From IMG/VR virus record IMGVR_UViG_3300032050_000048, positions 72,476 through 94,887 of that record: DNA of 22,412 nucleotides; one strand, 5' to 3'. Numbering within the stretch: position 1 is the stretch's first letter; each line of letters begins with the position of its first letter. Positions 16,263-22,412 of the stretch are shown in pieces. A model generated the notes under the pieces. The model searched no databases, was not told where the DNA came from, and was given only the letters and a program-made list of their open reading frames with translations. A program made the translations under genes and the position numbers. This DNA comes from a virus.

Positions 16263-16586
16263 ATGAAAATAGAACTTATTCTTGAAGAGGCTAAAATTAG
16301 GGTTATAAATATGGTGGATGACCATTGTTGGGAAGTTATACGGGACCTATTAGATGAGATAAATAAAAGTTCTAACGATAAAAATATAAAATCCATAAGT
16401 GATATTGAAGAAACTTTAGAAATGATTAGGGGGGTTCAGAGGTTTAAACAAAAAGTAACTGATGAAATAAAAGACAAAACAACTCTGTCTGAAATATTAA
16501 ATCTTTGTGAAGATGATTTAGTTAAAGAGGATGAAGAAGAAATATTAACGGCCTTTTTTGGTTATGAAATAAAAATAAAAAAATGA
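16263..16586 (+). CDS. Small acidic cytoplasmic protein (107 aa), coupled to SiaC-like gene
   Basis: Starts 5 bases after the protease stop behind an A-run and overlaps the next gene by 4 bases (ATGA at 16583-16586), indicating translational coupling. The protein is predicted helical and acidic (EDDLVKEDEEEI), with no signal peptide or membrane segment. I do not recognise the family; it is too short to be the SiaB-type kinase usually paired with SiaC/DUF1987 proteins. Tight coupling suggests it works with the following gene product. Confidence 0.7.
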   Translation: MKIELILEEAKIRVINMVDDHCWEVIRDLLDEINKSSNDKNIKSISDIEETLEMIRGVQRFKQKVTDEIKDKTTLSEILNLCEDDLVKEDEEEILTAFFGYEIKIKK

Positions 16587-16960
16587 GAACAACACTATCA
16601 GAAAAAACTAATACAACACCAAAAGTTGTTTTTAATCATAACAACAATACTTTGAGTATTGAGGGTAAATCAATATTGTTTGAACCAGAATTATTTTGGT
16701 CATTAATAATAAACCAAATTAAAAAATATGAGATAAAAACAATTATGGTAAAATTAAATCACATTAACACCAATTCTATACTCCACTTAATTAAGTTAAT
16801 CAATCTTAAACAAAATAATGTTATTTGGTTTTATGAGGAATCTGACGAAGACCTACTTGAATTAGGTAAAGATTTGGAGATATTGTCAAATAATTTATTT
16901 GAATTTGTTGTTTCTGATAATATAGAACTTAGTTTTACCGACTTAAAAGTGGTAGTATAA
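16583..16960 (+). CDS. SiaC/DUF1987-like regulatory phosphoprotein (125 aa)
   Basis: The layout matches the DUF1987 (SiaC) pattern: TPKVVFNHNNNTLSIEGKS (12-30; family TP.V.FD....L.I.GRS), an FW helix (38-39), a strand plus loop VKLNHINTNSI (56-66; family L.YFNTSS), and WFYEESDEDLLELGKD (82-97; family W.YEEDDEDMLEAGED). In Pseudomonas SiaC is phosphorylated on a Thr in the NTS(S) loop and feeds a partner-switch controlling c-di-GMP and biofilm. Thr63 would be the equivalent here, although the loop is NTNS rather than NTSS. A phage copy might sequester a host SiaB-like kinase or regulate the secreted cargo. The family call is by remembered pattern only and the gene is divergent. Confidence 0.7.
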   Translation: MRTTLSEKTNTTPKVVFNHNNNTLSIEGKSILFEPELFWSLIINQIKKYEIKTIMVKLNHINTNSILHLIKLINLKQNNVIWFYEESDEDLLELGKDLEILSNNLFEFVVSDNIELSFTDLKVVV

Positions 16961-17001
16961 ACAAATAACATCAAAAAACTTGATTATAACATTTATTTTT
17001 G

Positions 17002-17020
17002 ATATTTATAATAATAAAAA
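17002..17020 (+). promoter_or_regulatory. TATTTAT-type motif upstream of the third secreted protein
   Basis: ATATTTATAATAATAAAAA starts 26 bases before the ATG at 17028, within a 67-base gap. It matches the recurrent motif of the structural genes, suggesting that this cargo gene has its own promoter under the same control. Confidence 0.35.
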
Positions 17021-17027
17021 CGTAGTT

Positions 17028-18416
17028 ATGAAAAATTTAATATTATTTATTTTTACTTTATTAATGACTTTTTCAGGATTGTCACAGTATTGTAATACCG
17101 CAACAACAAATGAGACAATTACTCCAACAACAACCTTACAATATACGCCAGCTTATGCCGCTGGTCGTAGAGCGTTTAATTTTTATGCTGAAGCGGGTAA
17201 TGAATACACCTTTTCTACTGTAGGTCAAACTACGGTAGATACATATCTTCGTTTATATTCTACAGCAACTGGAGGTTCAGTTTTAGCGTGGAGTGATGAT
17301 TATTTTAATACACAATCAGAAATAACATGGTATTGTACTACTTCAGGTAATTATTCAATACTTTTAACTCGTTGGTCTGCCTCAAGTACATGTAACACCA
17401 TAAACGCTAGTGCAATAGTTAAGTATCAAAAAGGTAGTACGGCAGGAAGTACCATAGTAAGTATAGGTAGTGGTGAAGGTGTTGTTTATAACGCACCCGC
17501 CAATCATTACTACAAATATGGGTGGTCTGAAATAATTTATTTACAGTCGGAAATTAATACAGAAGGAAACATTACAAAAATACGTTTCCAAGTAGACCCA
17601 ACCACACCAGGTCCTTATACCGCAACAAACCAAAAAATATATATGGGTCACACAACACTATCAGTATTACCCTCACCGGTTAGTGAAAACGCACAAACAA
17701 ATTATGTATCATCTAACTATACATTGGTTTATGATGGTAGTGTTACTTGGAATATTGGGTGGAACGAAATTGCACTACAAACACCATTTCCTTGGAATAA
17801 CACAAATAACTTACTTATAAAATGGGAAAATAGAAATGGTACATATACTTTTGACGAACCTTGGTTTTATTACACATCAAAAACTAATACGGTAGGGTAT
17901 AGTCACCAAGATGCGTCATATCCCACGTCAAATGGTGTACAATCTAGTCTTAGACCAAATATAAAAATAGCACTTTCAGATCCAAACCCATTACCTGTTG
18001 AATTATCAACTTTTAATGGTGTGAATAAAGGTCCAAATAATTATTTATTTTGGTCAACTGTATCTGAACAAAATACAAGCCACTTTAACCTACAAAAAAG
18101 TAGAGATGGTGAAATATGGACTACTATCGCAACACTAAACGCAGCAGGAAATTCAACACAAGAAATAACCTACGATGTTGTTGATTTTAAAGTTGACCCA
18201 AACATAAACTATTATAGATTACAACAATATGATTTAAATGGTGTTTATGACACATTTGGACCAATAACTATAAATAATATAGATTTAGAAAGTAAAAAAA
18301 CTATAATTAAATATGTTAATTTAAATGGTCAGGAAATTGATCCTGAAAAACTTAAAATTTCTGATGTTTATGTAGAAATATATGATGATGGGACAATGAG
18401 AAAGGTTATTAGATGA
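17028..18416 (+). CDS. Secreted PPC-like/beta-sandwich protein with T9SS-like C-terminal domain
   Basis: Start chosen at ATG 17028, giving signal peptide MKNLILFIFTLLMTFSGLSQ; the longer in-frame TTG start at 16980 overlaps the promoter-like motif. The mature protein has a pre-peptidase-C-terminal (PPC)-like beta domain (about 22-132: AGNEYTFSTVG, DTYLRLYST, GNYSILLTRW), a second beta-sandwich (about 147-315) of a type common in Bacteroidota secreted proteins, then PLPVELSTFNG...LFWSTVSEQNTSHFNLQKS and YYRLQQYDLNG (321-405). The last about 35 residues (YVNLNGQEID...VEIYDDGTMRKVIR) closely resemble the end of the 13099 protein. No catalytic motif is seen, so binding or adhesion is the likeliest role. 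Its stop overlaps the next start by 4 bases (ATGA). Confidence 0.86.
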   Translation: MKNLILFIFTLLMTFSGLSQYCNTATTNETITPTTTLQYTPAYAAGRRAFNFYAEAGNEYTFSTVGQTTVDTYLRLYSTATGGSVLAWSDDYFNTQSEITWYCTTSGNYSILLTRWSASSTCNTINASAIVKYQKGSTAGSTIVSIGSGEGVVYNAPANHYYKYGWSEIIYLQSEINTEGNITKIRFQVDPTTPGPYTATNQKIYMGHTTLSVLPSPVSENAQTNYVSSNYTLVYDGSVTWNIGWNEIALQTPFPWNNTNNLLIKWENRNGTYTFDEPWFYYTSKTNTVGYSHQDASYPTSNGVQSSLRPNIKIALSDPNPLPVELSTFNGVNKGPNNYLFWSTVSEQNTSHFNLQKSRDGEIWTTIATLNAAGNSTQEITYDVVDFKVDPNINYYRLQQYDLNGVYDTFGPITINNIDLESKKTIIKYVNLNGQEIDPEKLKISDVYVEIYDDGTMRKVIR

Positions 18417-18892
18417 TAAGTAATTTTGAACTATATAAAAGGTTGTTTACCGCATTAATCGCAGTATTACAACCTTTTATTATTTATTTTACTTGTGGAG
18501 ACTTAATTTCACTTTCACAATCTTGGAACACACCATTACAACCACTTTTTATTTTTACAAACGCACTTGTAAGTTATTTCTTTTTTGATTTACCTCATTG
18601 GCGAATACCAGCAGTACTTCTTTTACTTTTAACCGTTTTTTCAGTTGAGGATTATGTCACAATTCATAATGTACTTGCTGTCGGTTTTTTTATTGTGTGT
18701 GTGTTTCCTTTGTGGTCAATAAAGAGATTTAGACTATACTTACCGGTATATCTTTTGTCCACAATTTTTTTAACTTTTGATGGATTATACTGGATGGAAA
18801 CTTGGGCAATTATTGTTCTTTGTTTTTATCACGTACACGTAATGTTATATACTAAATCAATCCATACTAGAAATCACCCGGATAGCCTTTGA
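18413..18892 (+). CDS. Polytopic membrane protein (159 aa), coupled to secreted cargo gene
   Basis: The ATG overlaps the preceding stop (ATGA, 18413-18416), so translation is coupled to the third secreted protein. Hydrophobic segments at about 10-30, 43-59, 65-83, 86-102, 107-123 and 128-146 predict five or six transmembrane helices. Loops contain HWRIP and VEDYVTIHN, and a His-rich tail (YHVHVMLY, then HTRNH). There is no signal peptide beyond the first helix. I do not recognise a family. It is larger than typical holins, so a holin is possible but not supported. An immunity, exclusion or export-assisting role is inference from linkage. Its 3' end overlaps the convergent gene at 18857 by 36 bases. 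Confidence 0.7.
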   Translation: MISNFELYKRLFTALIAVLQPFIIYFTCGDLISLSQSWNTPLQPLFIFTNALVSYFFFDLPHWRIPAVLLLLLTVFSVEDYVTIHNVLAVGFFIVCVFPLWSIKRFRLYLPVYLLSTIFLTFDGLYWMETWAIIVLCFYHVHVMLYTKSIHTRNHPDSL

Positions 18893-19075
18893 TATTACTT
18901 CCGTTTCACCAATTGTGAAAGCACCACGTTTGTGTGCGGCTTTCAAAGACTCCACAATAAAATATAGGGAACTATCCTTATCCATTGTTGTTAACATAAT
19001 ATTTAAATGATCTTCTGATAGGATGTCAATAGTCCCAAATAGATTTCCGTACAACTCTTTTTTTTCATCTTCCAT
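18857..19075 (-). CDS. Small hypothetical protein (72 aa)
   Basis: The ATG complement is at 19073-19075, preceded on its own strand by TATAAATATT, which resembles a T4 late promoter core. The protein is helical, acidic at the N-terminus (MEDEKKELYGN) with a hydrophobic amphipathic middle and a GAFTIGETEVISKAI segment. It diverges from the gene at 19091 with only 15 bases between start codons, and converges on the membrane-protein gene with a 36-base overlap. The family is not recognised. Confidence 0.6.
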   Translation of the reverse strand: MEDEKKELYGNLFGTIDILSEDHLNIMLTTMDKDSSLYFIVESLKAAHKRGAFTIGETEVISKAIRVISSMD

Positions 19076-19090
19076 AATATTTATAATATA
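19076..19090. promoter_or_regulatory. 15-base divergent start region with TATTTATA/TATAAATA
   Basis: The entire interval between the divergent ATGs at 19075 (-) and 19091 (+) is AATATTTATAATATA. It contains TATTTATA at 19078-19085 on +, which reads TATAAATA on -, identical to the T4 late promoter core. Any promoter here would give extremely short leaders. Confidence 0.35.
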
Positions 19091-19801
19091 ATGGATGTAA
19101 GAGAAATAATAAAGAAAATATTAAAAGAAGCAACCGGTAATAACACTGGTTCAAGAGGGTCTTATATTATACCATTACAACCAGGATTAAGAAACTTTGA
19201 TAAAACGGCTTTAGGTCCTTTTACAGATGAGGTTTCACATTATGATAGTCCTTTATTACAATATGATAGTTTTGATGGGAAAATGGATATAAAACCAAAA
19301 CAAAGAAAGGAAATTGAACGTCAAGCTGAGAAAGCAACAAACTATATTAAAAAACACCCAAATTCAACATTTAGTGATGAAGACGGAAATAATCTAAACC
19401 CAACACCGGGCAAAGGAAAAAAAATAGTCCCGATTAAAGAATCAAATGAATTAGAAGAAGACCTTGCTGTATGGTTTGGTAAAAAGAAAAAACCAAAAGG
19501 TTCTTCACAACCAAAGGGTCCTTGGGTTGATATATGTAGAAAGGTTAATGGTAAACACCCACCTTGCGGAAGATCTGATGCTAGTGAAGGTTCATACCCT
19601 AAATGTAGAGCGGCCGGTGTTGCGGGTAAAATGTCTGATTCGGAAAAAAAATCTGCTTGTCAACAAAAAAGAAGAGCGGAAAAAAAAGATACTCAAACCG
19701 GTAAAGGACAAAAACCAGTTATGGTTTCATACAAACCAAAGAATGAATCTGTTGATTATATTGTTAATAGGGTTCTATCTGAAATCAGAAATTCTTTTTA
19801 A
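19091..19801 (+). CDS. Basic Lys/Cys-rich hypothetical protein (236 aa)
   Basis: The N-terminal helix MDVREIIKKILKEA resembles the MDRISQILRKVLKEE start of the gene at 20709. The middle is Pro/Lys-rich (PIKESNELEEDLAVWFGKKKK). A conserved-looking Cys/Lys module spans about residues 143-199: WVDICRKVNGKHPPCGRSD, then YPKCRAAGVAGKMSDSEK and SACQQKRRAEK, with four Cys that might bind metal. I recall similar modules in marine T4-like phages, function unknown. A role in DNA condensation or as an internal virion protein is speculation from basic charge. It is the only + gene among - strand neighbours and converges with the gene at 20200 (27-base overlap). Confidence 0.72.
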   Translation: MDVREIIKKILKEATGNNTGSRGSYIIPLQPGLRNFDKTALGPFTDEVSHYDSPLLQYDSFDGKMDIKPKQRKEIERQAEKATNYIKKHPNSTFSDEDGNNLNPTPGKGKKIVPIKESNELEEDLAVWFGKKKKPKGSSQPKGPWVDICRKVNGKHPPCGRSDASEGSYPKCRAAGVAGKMSDSEKKSACQQKRRAEKKDTQTGKGQKPVMVSYKPKNESVDYIVNRVLSEIRNSF

Positions 19802-20200
19802 GACATCGTGTAAAGAATTTTTTATCTGAGAATTAATTTTTTCTTCATATTCTAATCTTCTTTTCTCAGCTTCTAAATCAAACACATACGTAATTCTTTC
19901 CCAATCCCTATTGGTTAACTTTACATTATAATGATAAATGTGATTTGTTAAATCAACAGTCCCTTCATCTAAAGTGATAAAGATATCCATATCTTTATTT
20001 TCAATATACCTCTTGTTTGAGACGGGGGCAATCATAAATTTTGTATTTTTATCTTTGATTGCTTTAAGACAAATTAAAAAACAAGTTTTTTCATATGGTG
20101 TTTTATTTTCCTCATACGAAGGTATAATGTCTCTTTTTTTTGACCATAAATAAAATCTTAATTTTATTCTTTTAAAAAATCTTTTAATTCTTTTTTTCAT
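19775..20200 (-). CDS. Hypothetical protein with very basic N-terminus (141 aa)
   Basis: The first 23 residues are dense in Lys/Arg and aromatic residues (MKKRIKRFFKRIKLRFYLW), which could bind membrane or nucleic acid. The rest is mixed alpha/beta (KFMIAPVSNKRY, DMDIFITLDEGTVDL, YHYNVKLTNRDWERI) and ends in a helical tail. No membrane segment or catalytic motif is seen. It lies downstream of the 20248 gene on the same strand after a 47-base AT-rich gap and overlaps the convergent 19091 gene by 27 bases. The family is not recognised. Confidence 0.6.
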   Translation of the reverse strand: MKKRIKRFFKRIKLRFYLWSKKRDIIPSYEENKTPYEKTCFLICLKAIKDKNTKFMIAPVSNKRYIENKDMDIFITLDEGTVDLTNHIYHYNVKLTNRDWERITYVFDLEAEKRRLEYEEKINSQIKNSLHDVLKRISDFR

Positions 20201-20247
20201 ACTTCATATAAAGTATATTAAATAATTTTTTAATTAACAACTAAAAT

Positions 20248-20709
20248 TTAACAATATGGGGCAGAACATCTTTTTTTACCGTCAAGTCCTGGTTTTTTAC
20301 CTTTACACACTTGAACTCCGTAACCATTTGCATAAGCGGAGGGATAGACATCAAACTTTGCTTTTGCTGCCGACTTGCCTCTAGCACATAATTTTGTTCC
20401 AGTTTTTTTTCTTCCTTCCATCATCATATCATCGTCATCAATATTCATTGATAATTCCATACCATCTTTTTTTGATTCATTCATTAAAAAATCAAAAACC
20501 TGATCCATATTATTTTTCGCTTCTGCAATATGATCTTGCGCCCAATCGTGGCCATTCTCTAGAATTTCCTCAACCATGCTTTCATCTAAATCCAAAAGCA
20601 AATCACATTGTCTTCTCATTTGTTGTAAATTAGAGAAAAACATATATCTATTAGACCTTCCTTCTTCTTCTTTTAAAACTTTTCTTAATATTTGACTAAT
20701 CCTATCCAT
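20248..20709 (-). CDS. Lys/Cys-rich phage protein with KLCARGKSAAKAKFDVYPSA-type tail (153 aa)
   Basis: The start is placed at ATG 20709 (MDRISQILRKVLKEE). The longer in-frame start at 20799 would overlap the preceding structural gene by 79 bases. An N-terminal helix is followed by a helical acidic middle (HDWAQDHIAEAKNNMDQVFDFL, then four Asp and three Met), and a C-terminal basic module from about residue 103 with TGTKLCARGKSAAKAKFDVY, PSAYANGYGVQVCKGKK and CSAPYC. This module is, from memory, widespread at the ends of proteins in marine T4-like phages, with unknown function; four Cys suggest metal binding or disulfides. It starts 11 bases after the upstream gene's stop. It pairs in architecture with the 19091 protein. 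Confidence 0.72.
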   Translation of the reverse strand: MDRISQILRKVLKEEEGRSNRYMFFSNLQQMRRQCDLLLDLDESMVEEILENGHDWAQDHIAEAKNNMDQVFDFLMNESKKDGMELSMNIDDDDMMMEGRKKTGTKLCARGKSAAKAKFDVYPSAYANGYGVQVCKGKKPGLDGKKRCSAPYC

Positions 20710-20720
20710 AATATTTTTAA

Positions 20721-21314
20721 TTATCCATTTAATCCGTTTCCAGAACCAATTAATACCATATTTAATTGTGTTACCGGTGTTCCATAGCCATCTGTCCACA
20801 CTGGATGTGGAGGTGAAACTGCGGTAGATCCTGTGAACTCACAATCTGTAACACAAATAAATGTTTCCGTATTTGCACTTCTAGGTGGAATTTCACAGCT
20901 ACAATCGGAATATGGTACAGAAATTGTGTAAACACTAGAAGTTATAGCTTCAATAAACCCATAAACTTCAAAGCAATCACATTCTACATCATCACATATT
21001 GTGTAGAAATTACCAATTGGCCATTCAGTAAATTGACTTGGATTTATTAAAATAACTGACTCAGTTGTACAAGCTGAAGCTAAAAAAGAAAACTCGTTAT
21101 TCTGTAGACACTCTAAACAATTGTCATACCTACTTACTATAGTACTTATAGTATCATCAGCGGGGTCTGAAGTTTCAGAATTAATAGTATAACAACCAGA
21201 CGATGTTTCACCTGTAAAACCAAGATAATAAGTACCTCCTATCATTAACGAAGATTCACCAGAATCAACTATTACTGTACCACCACCACAATTTGTTATT
21301 AAATAATTTGCCAT
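20721..21314 (-). CDS. Cys-rich probable virion/tail protein (197 aa)
   Basis: The ATG at 21314 follows the partial tail gene by 12 bases, so the two are co-transcribed. The protein is beta-rich with 12 Cys, many in short pairs (CLEC, CDC, DCSC), without a signal peptide. The C-terminus ends NMVLIGSGNGLNG, resembling the hydrophobic-Gly-Gly-x-Asn-Gly-Leu-Asn tails I associate with virion appendage proteins in Bacteroidota T4-like phages. A structural role is therefore inferred. The many Cys in a cytoplasm-assembled protein are unusual, suggesting metal binding or oxidation after lysis. Confidence 0.68.
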   Translation of the reverse strand: MANYLITNCGGGTVIVDSGESSLMIGGTYYLGFTGETSSGCYTINSETSDPADDTISTIVSRYDNCLECLQNNEFSFLASACTTESVILINPSQFTEWPIGNFYTICDDVECDCFEVYGFIEAITSSVYTISVPYSDCSCEIPPRSANTETFICVTDCEFTGSTAVSPPHPVWTDGYGTPVTQLNMVLIGSGNGLNG

Positions 21315-21326
21315 TTCTATATTTTT

Positions 21327-22412
21327 TTACTTTTTATTCACTATTTGGAACTTGATTGTTCTTTTATAAGTATTTATTTCTCCGTTAGAAATCACTTTTA
21401 AATCAACAAAATATTCGTTTGGAATCTTATCTCTTGTATCAAAAATGAAATAGTATTCATTTGGAGTTTTATTAAGTTTTGTCCAATCTTGAACCTGAAC
21501 TTCTGTTTGTCCTTCTCTAACATAGACCCTATAATATGAATCTACATTTGGTAACCTTTTATTGGTTGTGTATGCTTGTTTAATTATTACGCCAACTTTT
21601 CTTATGTCGGTATTTAAAATCTTTTCGTCTTGTTTGATACCAAAGAAATCAAACCCATAAACTTTAGGATCTAAAGTTGTGGTCCCTATTTGAAAGGATG
21701 ATTGGTAAGGATAAACAACAAATTCATTTACCGTATTTGGAAGTGTGAAATTATTAACTTTTATGTTTGACCAAACATCTGTTAAAATGCAATTTGGTTT
21801 TATCCCCAAGAGTGGTGGTATTGTAACTTCATAAACACCTTTTGTTCTTTTACAAGTTGGTAGATTAACAAGTCCAGTTATTGGGTCACCATTCTGGTCT
21901 ATAATTGTAACAAGTGGATTTTGGTCCAGATTTAAAAAGTCACCATCTTCATATGTGTAAAGATAAAGTTTGTTAGTTTTACCAAGTGCAAAGTTATTTC
22001 TACTATCATCAATTAAATCATTGTAAGATGTCTCAAGTCGTGGTTCATAAAATGTTTGCGTATGTCTTGAGAAAAATCCGGTATAGTAACTTTTTGTATT
22101 TCCGGTTAAGTTCTCAAGTTGTGGTAAAAAAGATATACCCCAACCAACTGGATTTGTAAATGAACCATTAAGAACTGAGTCTATCTCATTAGTCATATCA
22201 AATTCAATGTCCTCGTTCCCAAATTCAAAATGTTGCACGTCAAGAATTGTAAGAGCTGAAAAATTAAAGACTCCTTTATTTAAATTATTATAAATTCCTG
22301 GTTGTTCCCAATTGTATATTGTTTCTCTTTGTACCCAATTTGAGGGTCTATCAGAGTAGTTCCTATCATTTTCAACTGGGTTTACATCATTAAAATCATA
22401 ACCAACACCTTC
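21327..22412 (-). CDS. Probable tail/baseplate structural protein (5' partial)
   Basis: The frame stays open on the - strand from the stop at 21327 to the window edge at 22412. The GTG at 22238 is therefore probably internal, and 361 codons are visible. The protein is beta-rich, with Tyr/Phe/Asn-rich stretches (NWVQRETIYNWEQPG, FSRHTQTFYEPRLE, TNKLYLYTYEDGDFLNLDQ) and a C-terminal Ig-like-looking segment (YRVYVREGQTEVQVQDW, YYFIFDTRDKIP). No membrane, signal or enzyme motif is seen. It heads a - strand operon with the Cys-rich protein. Phage structural nature is inferred from composition and context; a baseplate or tail component is the best guess. Confidence 0.65.
   Translation of the reverse strand, partial: EGVGYDFNDVNPVENDRNYSDRPSNWVQRETIYNWEQPGIYNNLNKGVFNFSALTILDVQHFEFGNEDIEFDMTNEIDSVLNGSFTNPVGWGISFLPQLENLTGNTKSYYTGFFSRHTQTFYEPRLETSYNDLIDDSRNNFALGKTNKLYLYTYEDGDFLNLDQNPLVTIIDQNGDPITGLVNLPTCKRTKGVYEVTIPPLLGIKPNCILTDVWSNIKVNNFTLPNTVNEFVVYPYQSSFQIGTTTLDPKVYGFDFFGIKQDEKILNTDIRKVGVIIKQAYTTNKRLPNVDSYYRVYVREGQTEVQVQDWTKLNKTPNEYYFIFDTRDKIPNEYFVDLKVISNGEINTYKRTIKFQIVNKK

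Noticed and set aside
13099-18892. Possibility that the block is host chromosome and the window a prophage junction or chimera
   Set aside because: Phage genes lie on both sides, base composition is continuous, no integrase, attachment repeat or tRNA is seen, and the first gene carries the same 15-base element as the scaffold gene. It cannot be fully excluded without read mapping.
20199-20216. Inverted repeat ATACTT...AAGTAT between two - strand genes
   Set aside because: Six base pairs in AT-rich DNA overlapping a start codon; not convincing as a terminator.
20710-20799. Upstream extension of the Lys/Cys-rich - strand gene to an ATG at 20799
   Set aside because: It would overlap the neighbouring gene by 79 bases and encode a Trp-rich stretch unlike the usual phage N-terminus; ATG 20709 has proper spacing.

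Overview
The window is a stretch of an AT-rich, T4-like (myovirus-type) phage genome that very probably infects a member of the Bacteroidota, most likely a Flavobacteriia-like host. The phage assignment rests on a recognisable head-assembly block on the + strand: large terminase, gp20-like portal, gp21-like prohead protease, acidic scaffold and gp23-like major capsid protein, with tail-fibre-type genes upstream. The host assignment rests on secreted proteins with Bacteroidota-style signal peptides, SprB repeats and C-terminal ends resembling type IX secretion (T9SS) sorting domains, on a bS21 protein of Bacteroidota type, and on start codons preceded by A-rich sequence instead of Shine-Dalgarno motifs. 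No tRNA, rRNA, CRISPR array or insertion sequence was seen, and no gene-free stretch exceeds about 170 bases.

Layout. (1) 1-3003, +: tail fibre/adhesin region: a 5'-truncated Asn-rich beta-helix-like protein, an unknown 138-aa protein, and a 634-aa SHAEG-repeat fibre ending in a Peptidase_G2-like self-cleaving chaperone domain, closed by a terminator. (2) 3083-12954, mostly +: terminase, small Thr-rich protein, portal, helical unknown, bS21 on the opposite strand, an unknown, prohead protease, a DUF4494-like small protein, terminator, scaffold, major capsid protein, terminator. (3) 13099-18892, +: an accessory block that is not ordinary phage machinery: three proteins with signal peptides and T9SS-like C-termini (a CBM-like protein, a subtilisin with SprB repeats, a PPC-like beta-sandwich protein), an overlapping pair of cytoplasmic genes whose second member resembles the SiaC/DUF1987 regulatory phosphoprotein family, and a polytopic membrane protein. 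(4) 18857-22412, mostly -: small unknowns, two Lys/Cys-rich basic proteins, a Cys-rich probable virion protein and a 5'-truncated probable tail/baseplate protein; one + gene (19091) lies among them.

How the genes work together. Block 2 builds and packages the head: the scaffold and major capsid protein assemble on the portal, the protease matures the prohead, and the terminase fills it. Block 3 looks like a phage-borne secretion-cargo cassette. The phage apparently supplies proteins that the host Sec and T9SS machinery would export to, or anchor on, the cell surface during infection. The first cargo gene is preceded by the same 15-base element that precedes the scaffold gene, which ties the cassette to the phage's own structural-gene regulation. 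A phage bS21 may additionally bias host ribosomes. The cassette and its link to T9SS are the most noteworthy content of the window.
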